Assembly (NCBI RefSeq): GCF_010501035.1
Contig: NZ_QVMH01000010.1
Span: 1 to 48,278 of the forward strand
Length of the DNA stretch: 48,278 bases
Direction: 5' to 3'
DNA from: Paludibacter sp. 221
Lineage (GTDB): Bacteria > Bacteroidota > Bacteroidia > Bacteroidales > Paludibacteraceae
The translations under genes were made by a program, and so were the position numbers. Each line of letters begins with the position of its first letter. Within the stretch, counting starts at the first letter, position 1. Positions 25,244 through 32,835 of this stretch are shown here, piece by piece. The notes beneath the pieces are model-generated. The model was not told the DNA's origin, searched no databases, and saw only the letters and a program-made list of their open reading frames with translations.

Positions 25244-26578
25244 ATGAGAATTATTATAGCAGGAGCAGGAGAAGTCGGTACACATTTAGCCAAATTACTG
25301 GTACACGAGAATGTGGAAACTACATTGCTGGATGAAGACCCCGATCGTTTGGAGGATTTAAGTAATAACTACGACTTGCTTATTCACGAAGGATCGCCTA
25401 CGTCTATCAAAGACCTGAAAGAAGTAAGGGTGGAAAATGCCGACCTTTTTATAGCTGTTACTCCTTACGAGAGTGTAAACACCACTGCCTGTATGATTGC
25501 CAATAACTTAGGGGCAAAAGCTACGCTTGCCCGTATCGACAATTATGAATACCTGCAACCTAAAAACAAACAGTTTTTTGAGCAACTGGGAGTAAATCAT
25601 TTGATTTATCCCGAAATGCTTGCCGGAAAGGAAATAGCCGAGTCGCTTAAAACCAGTTGGATACGCCAATATCTTGGCTTTTGTGGTGATTCGCTAATCA
25701 TGATAGCCTGCAAAGTGCGCTCAAATGCCCTCATTTTGAATAAGAAATTCAAGACAGGTTTTTTCGACCATGATAAATACCGTATTGTTGCTGTCAAACG
25801 CCGGATGAATACCATTATCCCTTCGGGCGAAGATGAGATAAAAGCCAATGATTTGGTTTATTTCATGACTATGCCTGAAAATCTGGATTTTGTGCGTGAG
25901 CAAGCCGGTAAGGAAGATTATCAGATTAAGAATGTGATGTTTATGGGTGGTGGGCGTATCGTACGCGAAACTATCTACCAGTTGCCTGAGCACATCAATA
26001 AAAAGATATTGGAGCGCGATAAGGAGAAAAGTTACGCATTGGCCGACAAATTCAGCGAAACCTTAATCATTAATGCTGATGCCCGCAATGTAGAGATACT
26101 GAAAGAGGAGGGTATAAAAGAAACTCACGCTTTTGTAGCTGCCACTTCTAATACAGAGGCGAATATTCTTGCTTGTTTGGTAGCCAAGCGTTTTGGTGTA
26201 AGAAAAACCATTGCCGAGGTTGAGAATATAGATTATATCATGTTGGCCGAAAATCTGGATATAGGTACGGTTATCAATAAAAAATTCATAGCAGCTAGCT
26301 ACATTTATCAGATAACGCTGGACGCCGATGTGCTCAATGTTCACAACCTTATATCGGTAGATGCCGAGGTTGTTGAATTTATGGTTAAGGAAAAGGCAAA
26401 GGTTACCCGTTCGAAAGTAAAAGACCTGCGCTTGCCCGAAGATGTAAACATCGGAGGAATAGTGCGCGAAAATAAGGCTTTCGTGGTAAACGGCGATATA
26501 CAAATTCAGCCGGGCGACCATGTTGTAGTATTTTGTCCTGCATCTAAAATCCGCAAGTTAGAATCATTCTTCAATTAG
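25244..26578 (+). CDS. trkA: Trk potassium uptake system NAD-binding subunit
   Basis: The 444-aa protein has two RCK modules: N-domain 1 starts MRIIIAGAGEVGTHLAKLL with D-x-D (LLDEDPDRL), and N-domain 2 starts about residue 226 (NVMFMGGGRIVRETI); each is followed by a TrkA-C domain. It binds NAD(H) or ATP and gates the TrkH channel from the cytoplasm. Only 3 bases separate its stop from the trkH ATG, so the two subunits are coexpressed. Length and layout are the standard full TrkA rather than the half-length KtrA. Confidence 0.94.
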   Translation: MRIIIAGAGEVGTHLAKLLVHENVETTLLDEDPDRLEDLSNNYDLLIHEGSPTSIKDLKEVRVENADLFIAVTPYESVNTTACMIANNLGAKATLARIDNYEYLQPKNKQFFEQLGVNHLIYPEMLAGKEIAESLKTSWIRQYLGFCGDSLIMIACKVRSNALILNKKFKTGFFDHDKYRIVAVKRRMNTIIPSGEDEIKANDLVYFMTMPENLDFVREQAGKEDYQIKNVMFMGGGRIVRETIYQLPEHINKKILERDKEKSYALADKFSETLIINADARNVEILKEEGIKETHAFVAATSNTEANILACLVAKRFGVRKTIAEVENIDYIMLAENLDIGTVINKKFIAASYIYQITLDADVLNVHNLISVDAEVVEFMVKEKAKVTRSKVKDLRLPEDVNIGGIVRENKAFVVNGDIQIQPGDHVVVFCPASKIRKLESFFN

Positions 26579-26581
26579 TAA

Positions 26582-28054
26582 ATGGCATCCTCAAACTTCA
26601 ATTATAAACTTTTTTTCAAGATACTGGGCGGATTACTCCTTGTAGAGAGTTTCTTCCTGCTTGTAGCATTGACCGTGGGTTTGTATTACAAAGAAGATGC
26701 TATATCGAGTTTTATAATAGCTATTGCTGTGGCTGTGGCGTTAGGAATTGTAGGATTGCTGATTGGGAGAAAGGCTCCTTTGGAGGCTGGTAAACGCGAA
26801 GGTTCGGTTATTGTAACATTTACTTGGATACTGTTTACAATGGTAGGGATGATACCCTTTTTAGCGAGTGGGAGTATTGCTAATTTTACCGATGCTTTCT
26901 TCGAAACCATGTCGGGGTTTTCCACTACCGGAGCATCCATTTTGATGAACATTGAAGAAATGCCTTTCTGTATCCTGTTTTGGCGAAGCCTTACACAGTG
27001 GATTGGCGGGCTTGGGATTATTGTTATTACAATGGCCTTGCTGCCGCTTTTTGGTTTTACCAGTGTGCAGCTTTTTGCAGCCGAAGCCACCGGCCCCACC
27101 AAGGATAAAATTCATCCGAAAATAAGCGAAACGGCTAAACGCCTGTTTTTAATCTATGTGATACTTACTGTATTGCAGATTGTAGCGTTGAAAATTGCGG
27201 GGATGACTTGGTTCGATTCGGTTTGCCATTCTTTTACTACTATTGCTACGGGCGGATTTTCTACAAAACAAGCCAGTATCGCTTATTGGGATTCTCCTTT
27301 GATTGAATATATTATTATATTTTTCATGGTGTTTTCGGGGGTTAATTTCAGCCTGTATTATTTCTTGTTTAAACTGCGTGGAAAGAAGGTGTTTAAAAAT
27401 GAAGAATTACGGTATTATTTCCTGATTTTAATTCTGTTTACAATTTTAATATCCATATCGAATCTTGATTTTTCTCAGATTCCGACGGCCGGTAATATAG
27501 AAAAAACTTTCAGAGAAAGTTTATTTATGGTAAGTTCCATTATAACTACTACCGGATATACCACGTATGATTATATGCAGTGGATGCCTTTTACGTGGAT
27601 TATGTTGCTTATCCTGATGTTGTCGGGCGCTTCGGCCGGTTCAACGTCCGGAGGTATCAAGGTGGTACGTGTTGTATTGGTAGCTAAATATTGTTATTAC
27701 GAGTTCAAACGGATGATACATCCCAATGCTGTGCTTCCGGTGCGGTACAACGGACATATTGTGCGCGATGATATTATTACCCGTGTGTTGGCCTTTGTGC
27801 TGTTGTATTGTATTTTAACAATGCTCGGTATATTGGTTTTAAGTTTTAGTGGGTTAGGCTTTATGGAGTCGGTAAGTGGTATGATTACCTGTTTGAGCGA
27901 CGTAGGACCCGGTTTGGGTGAATTTGGTCCGGCTGGTAGCTTTGCCAATATACCATCTTTCACCAAATGGTTTCTCTCGTTTGTGATGTTGGTAGGGCGT
28001 CTTGAGTTATTTACCGTATTACTTATTCTTACCCCTGCATTCTGGAAAAGATAA
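26582..28054 (+). CDS. trkH: Trk potassium transporter, membrane subunit
   Basis: The 490-aa polytopic protein has four pore repeats with selectivity-filter-like loops (FSTTGASI, TIATGGFST, TTTGYTTYD, CLSDVGPGLG), as in TrkH/KtrB. The segment LMLSGASAGSTSGGIKVVR corresponds to the intramembrane gating loop. It conducts K+ into the cell with TrkA, encoded directly upstream. The end, FVMLVGRLELFTVLLILTP, is the conserved closing helix of the family. Confidence 0.94.
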   Translation: MASSNFNYKLFFKILGGLLLVESFFLLVALTVGLYYKEDAISSFIIAIAVAVALGIVGLLIGRKAPLEAGKREGSVIVTFTWILFTMVGMIPFLASGSIANFTDAFFETMSGFSTTGASILMNIEEMPFCILFWRSLTQWIGGLGIIVITMALLPLFGFTSVQLFAAEATGPTKDKIHPKISETAKRLFLIYVILTVLQIVALKIAGMTWFDSVCHSFTTIATGGFSTKQASIAYWDSPLIEYIIIFFMVFSGVNFSLYYFLFKLRGKKVFKNEELRYYFLILILFTILISISNLDFSQIPTAGNIEKTFRESLFMVSSIITTTGYTTYDYMQWMPFTWIMLLILMLSGASAGSTSGGIKVVRVVLVAKYCYYEFKRMIHPNAVLPVRYNGHIVRDDIITRVLAFVLLYCILTMLGILVLSFSGLGFMESVSGMITCLSDVGPGLGEFGPAGSFANIPSFTKWFLSFVMLVGRLELFTVLLILTPAFWKR

Positions 28055-28108
28055 AAGTAGTTACGGAGTAGGGAATGATATTTTTGAAAATTTATCAAAT
28101 ACTTGTAA

Positions 28109-29068
28109 ATGAAAAAAGTCCTCGTTTCTACCCGTCTTCCAATCGAAGGTTTTTCTGCGCTGAAAGAGCACTTTGAGGTAGTAATGCCAACTGATAAAGC
28201 CATCTTCTCCAAAGAGGAGGCGATGCAATTATTGCCCGGCTTTGATGCTTTCCTTCCTACGTTTCAGTTCAAAGTAGATAAAGATGTTTTAGATGTAGCA
28301 AAGAGCAGTGTGAAAATTATAGCTAACTTTGGTGTCGGTTACAATAATATAGATGTAAAGTATGCTGCCGAATGTGGAATTGTAGTAACTAATACCCCCG
28401 CCCCGGTGATTGAACCTACTGCAGAACAAGCCTTTGCGCTGATGCTGGCTGTTGCACGCCGCATTGCCGAGTGCGACCGTAAGATGAGGCTCTCTGATGG
28501 ATTAAAGTGGGGGGTGATGGAAAATTTAGGGCAGTCGCTTTACGGAAAGACTTTGGGTATTGTTGGTATGGGTAGGATAGGGCAATCACTTGCACGTCGC
28601 GCCTTAGCTTCAGGCATGAAAATTGTATATCATAACAGGAGCCGGTTATCAACACAGATAGAAAAGGAGTATCAGGCAGAGTATGTTGATTTGGATAGCT
28701 TAATTCAGACAGCCGATTTTATTTCATTGCATGTGCCGCTAACAGATGAAACAAAACATTTGATTAATAGTGAACGGTTAAGAAAAATGAAGCCTACGGC
28801 AATTTTGATAAATACGGCACGTGGCCCCGTGATTGATGAAAAGGCGTTGGCGGTAGCATTGCAAAATAAATGGATTTATGGAGCAGGACTGGATGTTTTT
28901 GAGAATGAGCCTGAAATCACTCCTGAGTTACTCCGGTTGGATAATGTTGTGCTTGCTCCCCACAATGGTACAGGAACTATTGATGCCCGTATCGAAATGA
29001 GCCGTTTTGCTTCGCGTAACATTATTCGTTTTTTTGAAGGGAGTCGTGATATTACAAGAGTGAATTAA
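28109..29068 (+). CDS. D-2-hydroxyacid dehydrogenase (NAD-dependent)
   Basis: The 319-aa protein has the split catalytic domain and a central Rossmann fold with GIVGMGRIGQSLARRA (about 149-164). The three catalytic residues are in the expected motifs: Arg in NTARGPVIDE, Glu in FENEPEI and His in APHNGTGT (commonly PHIGSAT). It reduces a 2-oxo acid such as glyoxylate or hydroxypyruvate, or oxidises a D-2-hydroxy acid; the substrate cannot be read from the sequence, so no symbol is given. Its stop codon overlaps the start of the ECF sigma gene by one base, so the two are translationally linked. Confidence 0.88.
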   Translation: MKKVLVSTRLPIEGFSALKEHFEVVMPTDKAIFSKEEAMQLLPGFDAFLPTFQFKVDKDVLDVAKSSVKIIANFGVGYNNIDVKYAAECGIVVTNTPAPVIEPTAEQAFALMLAVARRIAECDRKMRLSDGLKWGVMENLGQSLYGKTLGIVGMGRIGQSLARRALASGMKIVYHNRSRLSTQIEKEYQAEYVDLDSLIQTADFISLHVPLTDETKHLINSERLRKMKPTAILINTARGPVIDEKALAVALQNKWIYGAGLDVFENEPEITPELLRLDNVVLAPHNGTGTIDARIEMSRFASRNIIRFFEGSRDITRVN

Positions 29069-29616
29069 TGAAATTGTCAGAAGAGGAATTACAAGAGCAG
29101 CTTACCAAGCTAAATAAACGTAAGAATGCGTTTTCAGAAGTTGTCAGGGTTTTTCAGGAACGCTTGTATTGGCATATCCGTAAGATGCTTCTATCGCATG
29201 AAGACTCCAATGATGTATTGCAGAATACATTTCTGAAGGCTTGGAATGGCTTGGATAATTTCCGGGGTGATTCGCAACTCTCTACATGGCTTTATCGTAT
29301 AGCCACAAACGAAACACTTACTTTTTTGGCTAATAAGCGGTTACGTAATCTTCAGTCGATAGATGATGTAGAAGATATGCTTTTGCAAACATTGAAGTCC
29401 GATAATTATTTTAATGGGGACGAAGCCCATATGAAACTTCAGAAGGCTATTTTGACTCTCCCTGAAAAACAACGTCTGGTATTTAATATGAAGTATTTTG
29501 ATGAGATGAAATATGAAGATATGGAAGCTATACTCGGCACTACAACCGGAGCTTTAAAAGCATCTTATCACCATGCTGTGAAGAAAATTGAAAAATACCT
29601 GGAAGAAGCGGAATGA
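29068..29616 (+). CDS. ECF-type RNA polymerase sigma factor
   Basis: The 182-aa protein has sigma region 2 (YWHIRKMLLSHEDSNDVLQNTFLKAWNGLDNFRGDSQLSTWLYRIATNETL, about 33-84) and region 4 (LPEKQRLVFNMKYFDEMKYEDMEAILGTTTGALKASYHHAVKKIEK, about 129-175). It should direct polymerase to a small stress regulon. It overlaps the preceding dehydrogenase by one base and is followed by a small membrane protein and a Spy/CpxP-like protein, the typical arrangement of an envelope-stress sigma operon. Confidence 0.93.
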   Translation: MKLSEEELQEQLTKLNKRKNAFSEVVRVFQERLYWHIRKMLLSHEDSNDVLQNTFLKAWNGLDNFRGDSQLSTWLYRIATNETLTFLANKRLRNLQSIDDVEDMLLQTLKSDNYFNGDEAHMKLQKAILTLPEKQRLVFNMKYFDEMKYEDMEAILGTTTGALKASYHHAVKKIEKYLEEAE

Positions 29617-29675
29617 AATTTAAAGATGAGGCAGATAATTGATTAAACCTTTTATTATACATACAGTCTAAATAA

Positions 29676-30002
29676 ATGAGTATGAATAAAAAGAAAAAAA
29701 TATCATTGAGCGAAATAAACAAGGAATTGCCATTTGAGGTTCCTCAAGGCTATTTTGACGATTTTGCATCAAGGATGATTGCACAGACTTCGGAACAGCA
29801 TGTGCCTGTGCGCAGAATGTTAAAGCCTTGGTTGTATATGGCAGGGATGTTTGTAGGTATTCTTTTGTTGGGTAATGTGGTTTATAACGCGTACCAAAAT
29901 TATAATAGTCTGAAAACAGAAAATTATGAACGTTATCTTCTTTCTCAAGTGGATGATGTCTCATTAATTGATTTTTATTTTGAAGAGTTTACCGAAGATT
30001 AA
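29676..30002 (+). CDS. Small single-pass protein, probable anti-sigma factor
   Basis: The 108-aa protein has a cytoplasmic N-terminal part (ISLSEINKELPFEVPQGYFDDFASRMIAQ), one membrane helix (about 49-67, LYMAGMFVGILLLGNVVY) and a short acidic outer tail (DVSLIDFYFEEFTED). The segment VPQGYFDDF resembles the N-terminal regions of small Bacteroidetes anti-sigma-like proteins. It lacks the usual zinc-binding anti-sigma motif (HxxxCxxC). Position directly behind the ECF sigma gene is the main reason for the call. Two in-frame Met codons, two residues apart, both allow a start. Confidence 0.6.
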   Translation: MSMNKKKKISLSEINKELPFEVPQGYFDDFASRMIAQTSEQHVPVRRMLKPWLYMAGMFVGILLLGNVVYNAYQNYNSLKTENYERYLLSQVDDVSLIDFYFEEFTED

Positions 30003-30023
30003 TTTAATTGGGAAATAGGAATT

Positions 30024-30488
30024 ATGAAAAAGATAAGATATTATTTGCTGTTTAGCTTTATAATGGCTCTCACTGTTCTTCAGGCAGAGGAAAAGCGGCA
30101 GCCCAGCCCGGAAGATATGCATACGAAGAAATGGGAATTTCTTGTAAAAACAGCTAACCTGAATCAGCAGCAGGCAGAACAGGTAAAGCCTGTTTTCATG
30201 AAATATGAAGAAGGGCTTTGGGATTTACATAAAAAAAATCATCCGAAAAGAGAACCAAAAAATACTCCTCCTAATTATGAGGAATTGAATGATAAGTATG
30301 TCGAACGTGAATTGAAACAAGCAGAGTTGCTTCGTGACTATCATGCCGAGCTTAAAGAGATTTTAACACCTGAAACCTTACATAATTATTATAAGGCGGA
30401 AAGGATGTTTAAGCGCGAACTGATATTTGAAATGCAGCATAATCACCAAAGGCGCAATCAAGGATTACCTCCTCCTCCGATGAAATAA
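30024..30488 (+). CDS. Spy/CpxP-like periplasmic protein
   Basis: The 154-aa protein has a signal peptide (MKKIRYYLLFSFIMALTVLQA) and a mature part of charged helices: LVKTANLNQQQAEQVKPVFMKYEEGLWDLHKK and LKQAELLRDYHAELKEILTPETLHNYYKAE. The LTPEQ-like LTPET and the L-N-Q-Q-Q-A-x-x-V pattern recall the Spy/CpxP family, whose members act as periplasmic chaperones or stress sensors. It is third in the sigma / anti-sigma-like / Spy cassette, so it could be both a target and a modulator of that sigma factor. The exact client is unknown. Confidence 0.65.
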   Translation: MKKIRYYLLFSFIMALTVLQAEEKRQPSPEDMHTKKWEFLVKTANLNQQQAEQVKPVFMKYEEGLWDLHKKNHPKREPKNTPPNYEELNDKYVERELKQAELLRDYHAELKEILTPETLHNYYKAERMFKRELIFEMQHNHQRRNQGLPPPPMK

Positions 30489-30520
30489 TTTCCAAATTGA
30501 CTGTGTTTTTTTTAAAATAC

Positions 30521-30551
30521 TTTGTGTAGAAGCAAAAAACGATTATCTTTG
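30521..30551 (+). promoter_or_regulatory. Promoter of tRNA-Cys
   Basis: TTTG (30521-30524), a 19-nt spacer and TATCTTTG (30544-30551) match the Bacteroidetes consensus exactly, 17 bases before the tRNA 5' end. Confidence 0.75.
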
Positions 30552-30568
30552 CACACCGTAAAAAGCAG

Positions 30569-30639
30569 GGTTCCTTGGCCGAGTGGCTAGGCACCGGTCT
30601 GCAAAACCGTCTACGGCGGTTCGAATCCGCCAGGAACCT
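30569..30639 (+). tRNA. tRNA-Cys (anticodon GCA)
   Basis: The 71-nt gene forms a full cloverleaf: acceptor ggttcct / aggaacc, anticodon stem cggt / accg with loop ctgcaaa (GCA at 30602-30604 region), T arm ggcgg-ttcgaat-ccgcc, and U73 as the cysteine discriminator. CCA is not encoded. The integrase gene starts 167 bases downstream on the same strand, so the tRNA 3' end is the likely phage attachment site and integration has left the gene intact. Confidence 0.95.
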
Positions 30640-30659
30640 CTAAGTACTGGATTTTAACA

Positions 30660-30693
30660 AAAAGCTCTTAGTCAGAAATGACTGAGAGCTTTT
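30660..30693 (+). terminator. Terminator after tRNA-Cys
   Basis: aaaagctcttagtca (30660-30674), loop gaaa, tgactgagagctttt (30679-30693) form a 15-bp stem with one G-U pair and a T-rich end. It separates tRNA transcription from the integrase. Confidence 0.8.
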
Positions 30694-30806
30694 GTCATTT
30701 ATATGGTTTTTAGCAAGTTATCTCCGATTTTAAATTATGTGTGAAATTTTGTACGGACGTGCAAATACAAAAGTTAGCAGACCGTTTGTAGACCGGTGTT
30801 TTTTAT

Positions 30807-31967
30807 ATGATAAACATTAAACTAAAATTGACAGTTCATAAAAATGAAAATCATGGATACATCCATGTTTATTTTTATTTAAAGAGAGAAAAAGTACATT
30901 TTTCTACTCGTGTTCAGTGTGATATTAAAAACTGGAACGAAAAAACAATGCGTGTTCGGATTAGCGACCCAATGGCTGCAGATAAAAACTTAATACTGGA
31001 AAATATCCTGGCACGTATAAATTCCATCATAGTAAAATACAGGTTGAAAGACAAACAACCTACGAAAGAAATATTCCTACGTGAATACAACCGTCCGGAT
31101 GACTATGAAACGTTTTTTAAATTTACTGATGAACAAAAACGGAAGTTTGCCCGGACACTTGAGCTCGGTACAATAAATAATCATAACACATCGCTTAAAA
31201 AGTTGCAAGAGTATGCTCCTAAGCTACATTTTGATGATTTTACAGAAGATTTTGTAAGTGAATATTATTGTCACCTGATGAAAACATTAGGTAATAATAA
31301 CAACACAACCTATAAAAATCTATCGGTTATTCGTAAGTACGTGAACGAGGCAATCAGGTTGGGTTACATGGATGAAGATCCTTTTAAAAATTTTTCCATA
31401 CCTCGTACTAAAGCCAGTTACACATATTTAGAGGAAGAAGAATTAAAAGCATTTATCGAATTGTATCATCAGGGTGATTTACCTTTGAATAAATATAAGG
31501 CACTACAGTTGTTCTTATTTATGTGTTTTAGCTCCTTACATATTGGTGATGCCAAGAAAATGAAAATAGAGCAATTTACAGATACAAGTTTTACCTATTA
31601 CCGGATAAAGAACAGGAACCGTAAGCCGGAACCGATACAGGTTCCGGTGTCAAACACCTTGCGAAATCTACTAAAAGATATTATCGGATACAGAAAAAAG
31701 GATTTTGTTTTTGAAAATCTGCCGGCAGATCAGACAATGAATAAGTATCTGAAAAAATTTGCAACTGAATTAAAAATAAATAAGGATATTTCGCATAAGA
31801 CAGGCAGACATACATTTGCAACATATTTTCTCTCAAAAACGAAAGACCTGAATACCTTAAAAGAAATAATGGGACACTCTAATATAAGGGAAACACTCAT
31901 ATATGCCCATGTGCTTGATAAAGATAAACAGGAAGGAATTACCTGCTTCGATAATTTCGCTATTTAG
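30807..31967 (+). CDS. Tyrosine recombinase (phage integrase) with His in place of catalytic Arg I
   Basis: The 386-aa protein has an arm-binding N-terminal domain (about 1-95), a SAM-like core-binding domain (about 100-195) and a C-terminal catalytic domain. The motifs H330-KTG-R334-HTFAT, GH357S and the nucleophile Y366 (IYAHV) are intact. The first catalytic Arg, usually in TGLR-x-S/G-D, is H245 in SSLHIGD. It should integrate and excise the prophage at the adjacent tRNA-Cys. Its stop overlaps the convergent glycosyltransferase gene by 4 bases. It is the only rightward gene of the prophage. Confidence 0.9.
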   Translation: MINIKLKLTVHKNENHGYIHVYFYLKREKVHFSTRVQCDIKNWNEKTMRVRISDPMAADKNLILENILARINSIIVKYRLKDKQPTKEIFLREYNRPDDYETFFKFTDEQKRKFARTLELGTINNHNTSLKKLQEYAPKLHFDDFTEDFVSEYYCHLMKTLGNNNNTTYKNLSVIRKYVNEAIRLGYMDEDPFKNFSIPRTKASYTYLEEEELKAFIELYHQGDLPLNKYKALQLFLFMCFSSLHIGDAKKMKIEQFTDTSFTYYRIKNRNRKPEPIQVPVSNTLRNLLKDIIGYRKKDFVFENLPADQTMNKYLKKFATELKINKDISHKTGRHTFATYFLSKTKDLNTLKEIMGHSNIRETLIYAHVLDKDKQEGITCFDNFAI

Positions 31968-32824
31968 CAGTACAGGAGTGCAGAAGTGCAAAATTCATTT
32001 AAGAGAATATTTTTATCATAAAAATCAGTATGCTCGATCAGATAATTCAGCCATTCTTGACCTTTATCAAGATTAACCAAGTTTAAATGATTTTCTATCT
32101 GTTCGAAGTCCGGAGCTGAAATACCAAAACGCTCCAGTTGCTTTAACTGTATTTGATGTTTGTATAAGTCCTGTTCATTTTTCTTTTTAGCGGTTATTTG
32201 TCCGGAATGCACACGATATTTTAAGAGAGGTATTTTTATATTTGTTATCTTCCCTATTTTACTGATTTGATATAAAAGCTCATAATCTGCCGAATACAGG
32301 TACTTCTCATTATAGTATATGCCATGTTTTTTAAAAACTTCACTTCTGAGCATCAATGTAGGATGCGTGCAAACATTATCTTTTAGTAGTCGCACCTTTA
32401 TTTCTTCGAAGTTATTTGAATGTTTACTCCAGATACCCTTTTCTTTAGAGTTCTCATCAACAACAAAAACATCGGATCCGACGGCCATATATTGTTCGTT
32501 ATTCAGGAGGAATAGTAACTGAGTATCCATGCGTTCGGGAACCATAATATCATCTGCATCCATGACAGCAATAAACTCTCCGGTAGCTTGTTTTATTCCT
32601 CTGTTCCGGCAAGGATAGTTTCCGGTATTTTGCTTGTTTTCGATCAGTATGATCCGTTCATCGTCAAATGATTTTACTATTTGCACTGAGTTGTCGGATG
32701 AACAATCGTCTACTATGACCAGTTCAAAATTTTCATGTGTTTGGCCGAGCACACTTTCAATGGCCTCACGTAAAAATCTGCCGGCATTATAAACCGGCAT
32801 AACAACGGATATTTTATTCTTCAT
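31964..32824 (-). CDS. GT2-family glycosyltransferase (prophage-borne)
   Basis: The 286-aa protein is a GT-A fold family 2 enzyme: ISVVMPVYNAGRFLREAIESVLGQT at the start, VIVDDCSSDNS with the first Asp pair, and the DXD-type metal site VMDADDIM at about 94-101. The C-terminal part (SADYELLYQISKIGKI, LKYRVHSGQIT) is typical of family 2. No membrane helix is present, so it acts in the cytoplasm on a nucleotide-sugar donor. It lies 11 bases after the fused GT gene and its first ~100 residues are closely similar to that protein's C-terminal domain, also at the DNA level. The acceptor is unknown. Confidence 0.88.
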   Translation of the reverse strand: MKNKISVVMPVYNAGRFLREAIESVLGQTHENFELVIVDDCSSDNSVQIVKSFDDERIILIENKQNTGNYPCRNRGIKQATGEFIAVMDADDIMVPERMDTQLLFLLNNEQYMAVGSDVFVVDENSKEKGIWSKHSNNFEEIKVRLLKDNVCTHPTLMLRSEVFKKHGIYYNEKYLYSADYELLYQISKIGKITNIKIPLLKYRVHSGQITAKKKNEQDLYKHQIQLKQLERFGISAPDFEQIENHLNLVNLDKGQEWLNYLIEHTDFYDKNILLNEFCTSALLYC

Positions 32825-32835
32825 ATTTAAGCAGA

